From: DRPG01 sp964655065
Lineage (GTDB): Bacteria > Myxococcota_A > UBA796 > GCA-2862545
Reading direction: 5' to 3'
Assembly: GCA_964655065.1 (NCBI GenBank)
Contig: CAZZLC010000001.1
Location: 186,001 to 250,000 of the forward strand
Length of the DNA stretch: 64,000 bases
Shown piece after piece: positions 1-7,951 of the stretch. The position numbers were made by a program, and so were the translations under genes. Within the stretch, counting starts at the first letter, position 1; each line of letters opens with the position of its first letter. The notes below the pieces were generated by a model. That model saw only the letters and a program-made list of their open reading frames with translations. It was not told the origin of the DNA and did no database searches.

Positions 1-210
1 ATCGGATGGTGGGTCGTGTTGGTCGGCTGGGCGGTGGCGATCCTCACGGGAAGGACCGAAGGCCAGCCCGCTGTCTTCTGGATCTTCTTGGTGCTCACCT
101 CCACCGTCGGGCCCTGGCTCGGCTGGACGCTCGGCGGGCAGGCGCTCTACGCCGCCTGGCCCGTGCTGAAGGAGGCGCTCGAGCAACCCGACGTCGACGA
201 GGACTGGTAG
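1..210 (+). CDS. C-terminal fragment of a membrane protein (truncated by window start)
   Basis: The reading frame is open from the first base and ends with TAG at 208-210, so only the last 69 residues are visible. They hold two hydrophobic stretches, one at about residues 3-15 and one at about 25-45 (rich in Trp, Leu and Gly), followed by an acidic tail ending in DEDW. This suggests an inner-membrane protein. A GTG at 16 could start a 64-residue version, but the frame reads cleanly upstream of it, so I treat the gene as partial. Family and function cannot be named from this fragment. Confidence 0.5.
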   Translation: MGWWVVLVGWAVAILTGRTEGQPAVFWIFLVLTSTVGPWLGWTLGGQALYAAWPVLKEALEQPDVDEDW

Positions 211-323
211 ACCGCCAGCAGGTTACGGAACGGAATCATTTCCGTGACAACGGAGGTCTCGTTTCAGATTCTCGCCGATTTCTCCTCGACCTCGACCGCC
301 CGCTCGGCGACGAGATCCGTCGC

Positions 324-1070
324 GTGCTCGTGGGGCAGGCCGACCGCGCGCTGACCGGGTTGGTGCGCAAGGGCCCCACCGAGTCGGTGGTCCACGAGGC
401 CCGCAAGTCGAGCAAGCGGGGGCGAGCCGTAGGCCGTCTGGTGCGCCCCGTGCTCCCCGCCAAGGTCGCGCGGTGGGTCGACCACGGCTTCCGAGACGCC
501 GCGAGGCTGCTCGGCCCGCTGCGAGACGCGGACGTCGCCAGGAAGAACCTGGGCGACGCCGCACCTCCCCGTCCCGACGAGGCGGGCGTGACCGAGGCGG
601 CCATCGCCGCCTACCGAGCGGCCCGCGCGCGCGCGGACGGCCTGCAGCTCCACGCCTTCGACGACGATCAGCTGGTGACCGGCCTCGCCACCTCGTGGCG
701 CCGCGCGCGCCGGGCAGGTCGACGGGCGAGCCCCGGTGATCCAGAGAGCTTCCACGAGTGGCGCAAGGCAGTGAAACAGCTCTACTACCAGGCGCAGCTC
801 GTGGGTGACCTTCAGGCCAGCGTGCTCGGCGGACTCTCGCAGCAGCTCGACGTTCTGCAGGAGGCGCTCGGCGACCATCACGACACGGTGGTCGCCGTGG
901 AGCTGGCCGGACCTTGCGCCGAAGGCATCGGCGCCCTGGAAGCGCGGCGCTGGGCTCTGGAGGCCCAGACGGTGCCTCTCGGACGCTGGGTGTTCGCAGC
1001 GTCCTCACGCCGGTTCGCTCGATGGTTGCGCGCGACGCTCTCCGCCCGGCGAGCGCGTTCGCTACCCTGA
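324..1070 (+). CDS. CHAD domain protein (5' end uncertain)
   Basis: This is an all-helical CHAD-domain protein rich in Arg and His. The family binds polyphosphate and other polyanions through conserved basic residues. Diagnostic blocks are VHEARKSSKRGRA near the N terminus and FHEWRKAVKQLYYQ in the second half, the two His/Arg/Lys-rich repeats of the fold. The frame stays CHAD-like upstream to about position 264, but it has no ATG, GTG or TTG between the previous gene and GTG 324, so the listed start probably truncates the first helix. A GGAGG at 252-256 and an out-of-frame GTG at 244 suggest a 5' frameshift. No triphosphatase (CYTH) domain is attached. The 3' end overlaps the convergent GNAT gene by 9 bases. 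Confidence 0.75.
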   Translation: MLVGQADRALTGLVRKGPTESVVHEARKSSKRGRAVGRLVRPVLPAKVARWVDHGFRDAARLLGPLRDADVARKNLGDAAPPRPDEAGVTEAAIAAYRAARARADGLQLHAFDDDQLVTGLATSWRRARRAGRRASPGDPESFHEWRKAVKQLYYQAQLVGDLQASVLGGLSQQLDVLQEALGDHHDTVVAVELAGPCAEGIGALEARRWALEAQTVPLGRWVFAASSRRFARWLRATLSARRARSLP

Positions 1071-1550
1071 CGCGCGCAGGGTTCGCACCCGCCGATGCTC
1101 CGTCCCCTCGGCCCCCGGGGTCGTCCCGAGCCGCTCGAACCCCGCTCGTCGGTAGAGCGCGATGGCGCTGGCATTGCCGTTCTTCACGTCGAGCATCACG
1201 CGACGGTGTCCCTCGGCGCGGGCCCACGCGAGCACGGCGTCGACGAGGGCCTCGCCGACGCCATGGCCCCGAGCCGCCGGATCGACCCACATCGACAGCA
1301 GCTCTGCGGTCGAAGGATCGTCCGGCATCGCGACGGCGCGCACCATGCCCACGTCAGCCGCGTCACTCACCGCTACGAACGTCGCGAGCACGCGCACCTG
1401 GTGTCGCCAGGAGTCCTCCGGCCGTGCGGCCGTCTCTTCGTAGGTCGATCCGAATGCCTCGGGGGCGTCGGCGAGCGCGCGGAGACGAAGGGCCCGCAGG
1501 CGCGACCACTCCTCCGCCTGCAGCCGCACGATCCGCACGTCAGGCCTCAC
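1062..1550 (-). CDS. GNAT family N-acetyltransferase
   Basis: The product is a 162-residue single-domain GNAT enzyme, which would transfer acetyl from acetyl-CoA to an amine. The acetyl-CoA binding motif A is visible as MWVDPAARGHGVGEALVDAV (R/Q-x-x-G-x-G/A type) at about residues 86-105. It is followed by the motif B block ALYRRAGFERLG near residue 135, typical of the RimI-like group. The acceptor cannot be told from sequence. Its ATG overlaps the end of the upstream YbjN-like gene by 11 bases on the same strand, so the two are probably co-transcribed and translationally coupled. Confidence 0.8.
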   Translation of the reverse strand: MRPDVRIVRLQAEEWSRLRALRLRALADAPEAFGSTYEETAARPEDSWRHQVRVLATFVAVSDAADVGMVRAVAMPDDPSTAELLSMWVDPAARGHGVGEALVDAVLAWARAEGHRRVMLDVKNGNASAIALYRRAGFERLGTTPGAEGTEHRRVRTLRASG

Positions 1551-1992
1551 CGACCTCCTCGGTCGCGTCCTCGGCGAGCACGTCCTGGGCTCGCTGGCCG
1601 CCGCCGAGTGCCTGCAGCTCGTCGTCGTAGTCGTCGCTCACCTTGGCGACGTAGCGCAACGTCCGCTCGAACTCGTCGAAGTCGAGGTGGTTGCCGAGCA
1701 ACGTCGCCGAGAACGACAGCGTGTTGTCCTCGAAGAGGAGGAACGCGCCGAACAGCACCTGGGTGTTGAGACGCAGGATGCGCTCGAGCAGCTCGAGCGA
1801 CGGATCGAAGTCCTTGAGCATGATCGAGGCGAATCGGACGAACGTGTCCTCCTCCTCCTCGAACAGCGAGATCATCACCACCGTCGAGCCGTACTTGAAC
1901 AGATAGAGCCCGTCGTCCGACTGGTCGGGGGCGAGATCCATCTGCTCGAGATAGGTGTTGACGCGCTCTTCGAGGAGCTGCAGTCGATTCAT
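1540..1992 (-). CDS. YbjN-like (type III chaperone-fold) protein
   Basis: This is a 150-residue acidic protein that matches the general pattern of the YbjN family: an N-terminal helix (LEERVNTYLEQM), an aromatic strand (LYLFKYGSTVVMISL), a long amphipathic helix (LLERILRLNTQVLFGAF), then DNTLSFSATLLG. The family shares a fold with type III secretion chaperones; its molecular role is poorly defined. I place the start at ATG 1990-1992 because a GGGGGA ribosome-binding site lies 5-10 bases upstream; an upstream ATG at 2025 would add 11 unlikely residues. It is divergent from aroK and leads a two-gene unit with the GNAT gene. Confidence 0.65.
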   Translation of the reverse strand: MNRLQLLEERVNTYLEQMDLAPDQSDDGLYLFKYGSTVVMISLFEEEEDTFVRFASIMLKDFDPSLELLERILRLNTQVLFGAFLLFEDNTLSFSATLLGNHLDFDEFERTLRYVAKVSDDYDDELQALGGGQRAQDVLAEDATEEVGEA

Positions 1993-2001
1993 GACGTTTC
2001 C

Positions 2002-2013
2002 CCCACGCGTGGG
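2002..2013. promoter_or_regulatory. 12-bp perfect palindrome in the ybjN-like/aroK divergent region
   Basis: The sequence CCCACGCGTGGG is a perfect inverted repeat in the 77-bp gap between two divergent genes. It overlaps the likely ribosome-binding region of the leftward gene. It could be an operator, but no regulator in this window can be tied to it, and short GC-rich palindromes arise by chance. Confidence 0.25.
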
Positions 2014-2069
2014 TGTCGTGAACACGGTACCACGGTCCCTCGATATCGGATGGAGAGGGAGGGAGACGC

Positions 2070-2588
2070 ATGGCGACCCCGACCGGGTCCACGATCGCGC
2101 TGACGGGCTTCATGGGATCGGGCAAGACCACCGTGGGAGCGTGCCTCGCGCACCGTCTCGGGCTGCCCTTCGTCGACCTCGACCGCGTCATCGAGGCGGC
2201 GTACGGGCCGCTGCCCGCGATCTTCGAGGAGCGAGGTGAGGCCGGGTTTCGCGCCCTCGAATCGGCCGCGCTCGCCGAGCAGCTCGCCAAGCCCGCTCGA
2301 ATCCTCGCCACCGGCGGCGGGTGCGTCCTGGATCCCGACAATCAGGCCCGCCTGGCGACGGTGTGCCGCGTGTGGTTGCGGGCCACGTGGGAGACGGTCT
2401 CGGCCCGCCTCGCCGCGCCGAGCCACGCTGGACGCCCGCTGTGGGACGCCTCGGCGCGGGCCCGCTTTGCCGCTCGCGAGCCCGTCTACGCCGCGAACGC
2501 CGATCACGTGGTCGATGTCGATGGTCACACGCCCGATGCGGTCGTCGACATCATCCTGTCCGCCCTGGGGCTGCCGTGCACGAGCTGA
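2070..2588 (+). CDS. aroK: shikimate kinase
   Basis: Catalyses ATP-dependent phosphorylation of shikimate to shikimate 3-phosphate, the fifth step of the chorismate pathway. The 172-residue protein has the expected length. Its Walker A loop is GFMGSGKT at residues 13-20. The shikimate-binding Asp is in the VDLD motif (about 37-40), and the GGG block (ATGGGCVL) near residue 80 is the substrate-binding glycine triplet. The lid region follows near RPLW. The ATG follows a purine-rich GAGAGGGAGGGAG site. Its last 13 bases overlap the GTG start of aroB, a common and functionally matched pairing. Confidence 0.95.
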   Translation: MATPTGSTIALTGFMGSGKTTVGACLAHRLGLPFVDLDRVIEAAYGPLPAIFEERGEAGFRALESAALAEQLAKPARILATGGGCVLDPDNQARLATVCRVWLRATWETVSARLAAPSHAGRPLWDASARARFAAREPVYAANADHVVDVDGHTPDAVVDIILSALGLPCTS

Positions 2589-3616
2589 CCGTCGCCCACG
2601 CCATCCACCCCTGCAGGGTGGTGGTCACCACTGGCTTCGATGGCCTCGCCGGCGCCCTCGACGCCGCCCTGCCCCAGGCCTCCGCCCGAGCGATCCTGGT
2701 CACCGACGCGCACGTCGCGCCACACCACGCCCGGGCGGTGGCCGAGGCGCTGGGCCGTGACGTGGCCACCCTCGTGGTTCCCGCGGGTGAGGCGCACAAG
2801 ACCGTGGAGAGCTGGACCACCCTGGTGTCCCAGCTGCTCGAGCGGGGCGTCGATCGGTCCACGCCGGTCGTCGCGCTGGGCGGTGGGGTGGTGACGGACC
2901 TCGCGGGCTTCGCGGCCGCCACCGTGCTGCGCGGCGTTCCGCTCGTGAACGTACCCACGAGCCTCCTGGGCATGGTGGATGCCTCGATCGGCGGCAAGAC
3001 CGGGGTGAATCACCCGCGAGGCAAGAATCTCGTCGGCGCCTTCCACCCGGCCCGCCTGGTGTGGATGGCGACGGACAGCCTGCGGACCTTGCCCGATGTG
3101 GAGCGGCGGGCAGGGCTCGGCGAGGTGGTCAAGACCGCCGCGGTCGGCGACCCCGATCTCCTCCACGCGGCAAGCCGCGCGTCCATCCAGGAGCTCGTGC
3201 TGCGCTGTGTGGCGGTCAAGGGTCGCATCGTGGAGGCCGACGAGCACGAGTCGGGCGCCCGCATGCTGCTCAACGCGGGCCACACCATCGGGCACGCCAT
3301 CGAGACCGCACTCGGCCACGGCTCGATGCCCCACGGCTTCGCGGTCGGTCTGGGGCTCGTGGCCGAGGCGCGCTTTGCGGTCCGGGAGGGCATCTGTGAG
3401 GACGAGGAGCTTCCCGACCGCCTCGAAGCGACGCTCGCCACACTCGGCCTGCCGACGACGCGACCGGCGATGAAATTTGACGTCTTCGAGGCCGCGCTGC
3501 GGACAGATAAGAAGAGGGCAGGGGCCCTCCTCCGAGTGCCCCTCCCCGAACGACCCGGGGTATACCGCGTCCGCGGTCTCGACCCTGCGGCCGTCGAGCG
3601 CCTGGTGCACTCATGA
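2576..3616 (+). CDS. aroB: 3-dehydroquinate synthase
   Basis: Converts DAHP to 3-dehydroquinate in the shikimate pathway using NAD and a divalent metal. It is 346 residues, the usual size. Visible signatures are the NAD-binding block GGGVVTDLAGFAA (about 100-112), PTSLLGMVDASIGGKTGVN (about 123-141), the LGEVVKTA motif, and the metal ligands in NAGHTIGHAIE and HGFAVGLG. I chose GTG 2576 because it precedes the conserved N-terminal strand and overlaps the aroK stop region; the frame is open far upstream but is antisense-like there. The stop overlaps the next ATG (ATGA). Confidence 0.95.
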   Translation: MHELTVAHAIHPCRVVVTTGFDGLAGALDAALPQASARAILVTDAHVAPHHARAVAEALGRDVATLVVPAGEAHKTVESWTTLVSQLLERGVDRSTPVVALGGGVVTDLAGFAAATVLRGVPLVNVPTSLLGMVDASIGGKTGVNHPRGKNLVGAFHPARLVWMATDSLRTLPDVERRAGLGEVVKTAAVGDPDLLHAASRASIQELVLRCVAVKGRIVEADEHESGARMLLNAGHTIGHAIETALGHGSMPHGFAVGLGLVAEARFAVREGICEDEELPDRLEATLATLGLPTTRPAMKFDVFEAALRTDKKRAGALLRVPLPERPGVYRVRGLDPAAVERLVHS

Positions 3617-4122
3617 CGAAGCCCCTTCCCCTCATCGGTTCCCTCGGCATCGCCACCCTGGCGATCGGCTGCGACGAACCCGCGTCTGCCGAGCTGCTCG
3701 TTCCCCACGAGACCCCGGTGAGCTACGCCGAGCTCTACGACGAGCCCGACGACAATCGCGGAGCGCTCGTCCCCATCGACGTGATGGCCTACGACTCCGA
3801 GACCGGCGAGCCCCTGCCGGGCATCGAGATCACGGTGTGGACCGAGGCCGACACGGTGTGGCCGGTCCCCGTGGAGGCGGTCGTGGTCGTCGACGACTGC
3901 GTGGCCTGTGACGATGCACCATGGTGGAACGCCGAGCGTGACGAGTTCATCGAGGCGCTGCCCTACCGGTCGGAGCTCAGCCTCTACACCGACGACGATG
4001 GACTCGTGCGGCTCTACCTCTTCGTAGACGCGTTTCCGAACGGCGATGGTTACTCGGGCGACCTTGCGGTTTTCGTGACCACGGGTACGCTCGAAGAGAG
4101 CTTCGTTCTCACGCCGCGCTGA
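3613..4122 (+). CDS. putative lipoprotein, unknown function
   Basis: The product is a 169-residue exported protein. A short signal sequence ends in a lipobox (LAIGC), with the lipidated Cys near residue 20, so the mature protein should be membrane-anchored. The mature part is very acidic and has a beta-rich pattern resembling a transthyretin/carboxypeptidase-regulatory style domain (DSETGEPLPGIEITVWTEAD, then GLVRLYLFVDAF). It carries two close cysteines (DDCVACDD). The start overlaps the aroB stop by four bases, so it is translated with the aro genes despite having no evident role in aromatic synthesis. Confidence 0.7.
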   Translation: MTKPLPLIGSLGIATLAIGCDEPASAELLVPHETPVSYAELYDEPDDNRGALVPIDVMAYDSETGEPLPGIEITVWTEADTVWPVPVEAVVVVDDCVACDDAPWWNAERDEFIEALPYRSELSLYTDDDGLVRLYLFVDAFPNGDGYSGDLAVFVTTGTLEESFVLTPR

Positions 4123-4154
4123 CCGCGGGACGGAACGCGGGAGCCGCAAGGGCC

Positions 4155-4904
4155 GTGCCCCTCACCGACGACGAACTCGAAACCATGCTCGTGTCGGTGC
4201 ACCACTCGCCCCGCGCCGACACGGTTCGAGCCGTCGGTCGAGCCCTCCTGCGGCGCCGGAGATTCGCCGAGGCGACGGACGTCCTCACCGCCTGCGTGCG
4301 GACCTTCGACGAGCCGGCCATCTGGTCCCTCCTCGCCCACGCCTGTCTCGGGGCCGCCCGCCTGCAGCAGGCGATGACCGCGCTGCACAATGTCGACTGC
4401 GACCCCGCGGCGTATCCCGAGAACGCGCGACTGCGGGTCCTGGTACTGGAGCGCCTCGGGCGCACGCGCGAGGCCCGCGATCTCGCGCACCGTATCCTCG
4501 AGCACCATCCCGAGGAGCGGGTGGCGCTCGATGCGCTCGGTCGGCTCGAGGCCCGGCCGCCCGGCACCGTCCCGTCCGCTGTGGACCCGTTCTACAACGT
4601 CGACCGAGCCGAGCAGTACGTCGCGATCGGGCGTGTTGACCGAGCGATTCGCATCTACCGGCGCATCCTGCTCAACCATCCCGACGAGCCGGGGCTCGCC
4701 GCGCGCATCGAGGAGCTACTCGGCCAGGTCCGGACCACGACCCCCGACCTCGCGGACACCCTGCCCCCTCCCGAGCCCCCCCGGACGCCGATGCTCGAGC
4801 CGGTCGACGACCGCATCGACGAGTCCGAGGACGCGCCCACCGTGACCGTGGACAACCCCGACGAGCTCGCAGGCCTTCGCCGGTCTCCGGTGGGTGATGC
4901 CTGA
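4155..4904 (+). CDS. TPR-repeat protein
   Basis: This 249-residue soluble protein is built of helical TPR-like repeats. Clear examples are at about residues 22-55 (VGRALLRRRRFAEATDVL), 58-80 (SLLAHACLGAARLQQAMTAL), 92-125 (LRVLVLERLGRTREARDLA) and 150-180 (AEQYVAIGRVDRAIRIYRRI). The C-terminal 60 residues are acidic and Pro-rich and probably disordered. TPRs are protein-protein scaffolds; no partner is evident. The start is GTG 4155, 32 bases after the lipoprotein stop, and the end overlaps the aroQ start. It is an unexpected passenger between aroB and aroQ. Confidence 0.7.
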   Translation: MPLTDDELETMLVSVHHSPRADTVRAVGRALLRRRRFAEATDVLTACVRTFDEPAIWSLLAHACLGAARLQQAMTALHNVDCDPAAYPENARLRVLVLERLGRTREARDLAHRILEHHPEERVALDALGRLEARPPGTVPSAVDPFYNVDRAEQYVAIGRVDRAIRIYRRILLNHPDEPGLAARIEELLGQVRTTTPDLADTLPPPEPPRTPMLEPVDDRIDESEDAPTVTVDNPDELAGLRRSPVGDA

Positions 4905-5343
4905 GCGACCGTTGATCGTGCTGGTGCTGAATGGCCCCAACCTGAACCTGCTCGGGAGGCGGGAGGTCGAGTGGTACGGCACCACCGACCTCGCCACCAT
5001 CGTGGCTGACCTCGAGGCCCAGGGTTCGCACCTCGGCGTCGAGATCCGTCACGCCCAGCACAACGGTGAGGGCGCCCTGATCGACGTCGTTCAGCAGACC
5101 GACGCCGACGGCGCGGTGATCAACGCTGGCGCCTACACCCACACCTCGGTGGCGCTACGGGACGCGCTCGCGGCGACGCAGCTCCCCTTCGTCGAGATCC
5201 ACCTGTCGAACCTCCACCGGCGCGAGTCCTTCCGACACCGTTCGCTGCTCGCGGACCTCGCGGTGGGGGTGATCACCGGATTCGGTCCCGACAGCTATCG
5301 GCTGGGCCTCCAGGGTCTCGTGCGGCACCTGCGCACACCGTGA
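4897..5343 (+). CDS. aroQ: type II 3-dehydroquinate dehydratase
   Basis: Dehydrates 3-dehydroquinate to 3-dehydroshikimate, the third shikimate-pathway step. It has the 148-residue length of the small dodecameric type II enzyme. Motifs seen are NGPNLNLLGRRE with the YGT of the active-site lid close behind, HNGEGALID, the substrate-binding INAGAYTHTSVALRDAL, and VEIHLSNLHRRE with the catalytic His and Arg. ATG 4897 is preferred; an in-frame GTG lies directly upstream at 4894. With aroK and aroB it gives three of the seven pathway enzymes in one run, with accB following within 82 bases. Confidence 0.95.
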   Translation: MPERPLIVLVLNGPNLNLLGRREVEWYGTTDLATIVADLEAQGSHLGVEIRHAQHNGEGALIDVVQQTDADGAVINAGAYTHTSVALRDALAATQLPFVEIHLSNLHRRESFRHRSLLADLAVGVITGFGPDSYRLGLQGLVRHLRTP

Positions 5344-5424
5344 GGGGGGAGGCGGTGCTTGCGCGGCCGGCGGGCAGTCAGTACCGTGACGGTTCCTCGA
5401 TTGCCGCCCCTCCGTGGAGCCATG

Positions 5425-5904
5425 ATGGATCTGGAAAAGATCGAGTCGTTGCTGAAGCTGCTCTCCAGCCACGACGTGAGCGAGTTCTCCTTCAAGGACG
5501 AGGAGCAGACGCTCCGCCTCCGGATCGGCGCGCCCGTCGTCGCGAGCGCGCCTGCCGCCTACCCCGCGCCCCTGCAAGCGGCGGCCCCTCCCGCGGCCGC
5601 GGCAAGCGTCGGCGCCGCCGCGTCCGCCTCCGACGCCACCCCGGATGCGCCCGCTGACAGCTCGCTGGTGAACGTCGAGTCGCCCATGGTCGGCACCTTC
5701 TACCGGGCTCCGGGGCCCGACGATCCCTCGTTCGTCGAGGTGGGCCAGACCGTGCAGAAGGGCCAGACGCTGTGCATCGTCGAGGCGATGAAGCTCATGA
5801 ACGAGATCGAGGCCGAGGTCGGCGGCACGGTGGCCGAGATCCTGGTGGAGAACGCCTCGCCCGTTCAGTTCGGTCAGACCCTGATCAAGATCCGACCCTC
5901 GTGA
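5425..5904 (+). CDS. accB: biotin carboxyl carrier protein of acetyl-CoA carboxylase
   Basis: Carries biotin between the carboxylase and carboxyltransferase centres of acetyl-CoA carboxylase, the first step of fatty-acid synthesis. It is 159 residues. The N-terminal helix (LEKIESLLKLLSSHDVSEF) is typical of AccB, followed by an Ala/Pro-rich flexible linker at about 50-80 and a C-terminal biotinyl domain. The lysine to be biotinylated is in EAMKLMNEIEAE. ATG 5425 gives the better spacing from GGAG at 5416-5419; ATG 5422 is the alternative. The stop codon overlaps the accC start, as usual for this pair. Confidence 0.95.
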   Translation: MDLEKIESLLKLLSSHDVSEFSFKDEEQTLRLRIGAPVVASAPAAYPAPLQAAAPPAAAASVGAAASASDATPDAPADSSLVNVESPMVGTFYRAPGPDDPSFVEVGQTVQKGQTLCIVEAMKLMNEIEAEVGGTVAEILVENASPVQFGQTLIKIRPS

Positions 5905-7271
5905 GACCCGTGACCAAGCCTCCGTTCGAGAAGGTGTTGATCGCGAACCGCGGCGAGATCGCGCTTCGGGTGATCCGAGCCTGCCGGGAGCTCGGTATCC
6001 GCACGGTCGCGATCTACAGCCAGGCGGACGCCTCGGCGCTCCACGTGCGGTTCGCCGACGAGGCGGTCTGCATCGGACCCGCCCAGGCGACCCAGTCCTA
6101 CCTGCACCACCCCGCCGTGCTCTCCGCCATGGAGATCACCGGCGCGGACGCCGTTCATCCGGGGTACGGCTTCCTCGCCGAGAACGCGGACTTCGCGGCT
6201 GCGGTCCGCGCGATGGGTCGCACGTTCATCGGCCCCTCGGTCGAGCACCTGCGGATGTTCGGCGACAAGCTGTCGGCGAAGGAGGCCGCGAGGCGAGCCG
6301 ACGTCCCGATGCTCTCGGGCAGCGGCGGCGCGCTCGGCTCGGTCGAGGAGGCGCTCGCGGCCTCCGAGATCTCGGGCTTCCCCGTCATCCTGAAGGCGGC
6401 GGCCGGCGGCGGTGGCAAGGGGATGCGCGTCGTCGAAGAGCGCGAGCACCTCGCGGGAGCGTTCAAGCTCGCCCAGGCCGAGTCGCTGGCGGCCTTCGGG
6501 TCGGGTGACGTGTTCCTCGAGCGGTACCTGCGGCGTCCTCGTCACGTCGAAGTGCAGGTGGCCGGCGACGGCCGGGGCAAGGCCATCCACCTCGGCACCC
6601 GGGACTGCACGATGCAGCGGCGCCACCAGAAGCTCATCGAGGAGGCTCCCGCCCCCGCGCTCTCCGACGAGACGCGGCAGGCCATCACCGCCTCGGCCGC
6701 CGCACTGATGGAGGCCGTCGGCTATCGGACGGTGGCCACCGTCGAGTATCTCGTCGAAGACGACTCCTTCTTCTTCCTCGAGGTCAACCCGCGCATCCAG
6801 GTCGAGCACCCGGTCACCGAGGAGGTGACGGGCGTGAACCTCGTGCAGCTCCAGATCCGACTCGCCTCCGGCGAAGAGCTGCCCTACCAGCAAGACGAGA
6901 TCGTCATCGAGGGTCACGCGATCGAGGTGCGCGTCAACGCGGAGAACCCGGACAATTTCCTGCCCTCTCCCGGCCTCGTGACGGGCTACCACGAGCCCGG
7001 GGGGTTTGGCGTCCGCGTCGACAGCGCGATTCACGAGCAGGCCGTGGTTCAGCCCTACTACGACTCGCTCGCCGCGAAGCTCATCGTCAGGGCGGCAGAC
7101 CGCGAGCGAGCCGTCCAGCGTACGCTGTGGGCCATCGACGAGTTCATCGTCGAGGGCATCCAGACCACGCTGCCGCTTCAGCGCCGACTGCTGTTGTCCG
7201 ACGAGTTCACCAACGTCACGCACTGGACGCGCTTCATCGACGACGTCTTCATCCGACCCCCCGGAGACTGA
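5901..7271 (+). CDS. accC: biotin carboxylase subunit of acetyl-CoA carboxylase
   Basis: Carboxylates biotin on AccB with ATP and bicarbonate. The product is 456 residues, full length for AccC. It begins with the conserved KVLIANRGEIALRVIRACRELG. It has the ATP-grasp glycine loop AAAGGGGKGMRVV near residue 160, the RDCTMQRRHQKLIEEAP block, and the active-site FLEVNPRIQVEHPVTE around residue 285-300. GTG 5901 overlaps the accB stop (GTGA); a second GTG at 5910 is possible. No carboxyltransferase genes (accA, accD) lie in the window. Confidence 0.95.
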   Translation: MRPVTKPPFEKVLIANRGEIALRVIRACRELGIRTVAIYSQADASALHVRFADEAVCIGPAQATQSYLHHPAVLSAMEITGADAVHPGYGFLAENADFAAAVRAMGRTFIGPSVEHLRMFGDKLSAKEAARRADVPMLSGSGGALGSVEEALAASEISGFPVILKAAAGGGGKGMRVVEEREHLAGAFKLAQAESLAAFGSGDVFLERYLRRPRHVEVQVAGDGRGKAIHLGTRDCTMQRRHQKLIEEAPAPALSDETRQAITASAAALMEAVGYRTVATVEYLVEDDSFFFLEVNPRIQVEHPVTEEVTGVNLVQLQIRLASGEELPYQQDEIVIEGHAIEVRVNAENPDNFLPSPGLVTGYHEPGGFGVRVDSAIHEQAVVQPYYDSLAAKLIVRAADRERAVQRTLWAIDEFIVEGIQTTLPLQRRLLLSDEFTNVTHWTRFIDDVFIRPPGD

Positions 7272-7288
7272 TACCCGCGGGAGAGCAG

Positions 7289-7951
7289 ATGTTGCCCAGC
7301 AGCTGGCAGGCCGTCCTCGGCCACGAGACCGAGAAGCCCTACTTCGGCGACCTCGTCGCCTTCGTGGAGCAGGAGCGCGCGGCGGGGCCGGTCTATCCGC
7401 CGGCCGAGCAGGTGTTCGCCGCGTTCGAGCACACGCCCTACGAAGCCGTGAAGGTCCTGCTCCTCGGTCAGGACCCCTACCACGGGGCCGGCCAGGCTCA
7501 CGGGCTGTGCTTCTCCGTCCAGCCCGGGGTGAAGGTGCCGCCCTCGCTTCGCAACGTGTACAAGGAGCTGAACGACGACCTCGGACTTCCCGCCCCGAGT
7601 CACGGCCACCTCACGGCGTGGGCGGAGCAGGGTGTGCTCCTTCTCAACACCATCCTCACCGTGCGCGAGGCGACGCCGAAGTCGCACGCCGGCAAGGGGT
7701 GGGAGACGTTCACGGACGCGGTGATCCGCGCGGTCGCCGCCAAGAGCGAGCGGGTGGTGTTCCTCCTCTGGGGCGGCCCCTCGAAGAAGAAGCAGGCGCT
7801 GATCGACGGCGACCAGCACGTCGTGCTCACGAGCGCGCATCCCTCGCCGCTATCCGCCCGCAACGGCTTCTTCGGCAGCAAGCCGTTCAGCCGCACCAAC
7901 GAAGCCCTCACCAGCGCGGGCCGCGACCCCATCGACTGGACGCTCGCTTAG
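7289..7951 (+). CDS. ung: uracil-DNA glycosylase
   Basis: Removes uracil from DNA and starts base-excision repair. The 220-residue protein is a standard family 1 enzyme: the water-activating loop GQDPYHG near residue 62, the LLNTILTVR block, and the minor-groove leucine loop HPSPLSA near residue 184. The start is ATG 7289 behind a GGGAGAG site, 17 bases downstream of accC, so it may be expressed as the last gene of the aro-acc run. Its TAG overlaps the stop of the convergent gene by four bases. Confidence 0.95.
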   Translation: MLPSSWQAVLGHETEKPYFGDLVAFVEQERAAGPVYPPAEQVFAAFEHTPYEAVKVLLLGQDPYHGAGQAHGLCFSVQPGVKVPPSLRNVYKELNDDLGLPAPSHGHLTAWAEQGVLLLNTILTVREATPKSHAGKGWETFTDAVIRAVAAKSERVVFLLWGGPSKKKQALIDGDQHVVLTSAHPSPLSARNGFFGSKPFSRTNEALTSAGRDPIDWTLA

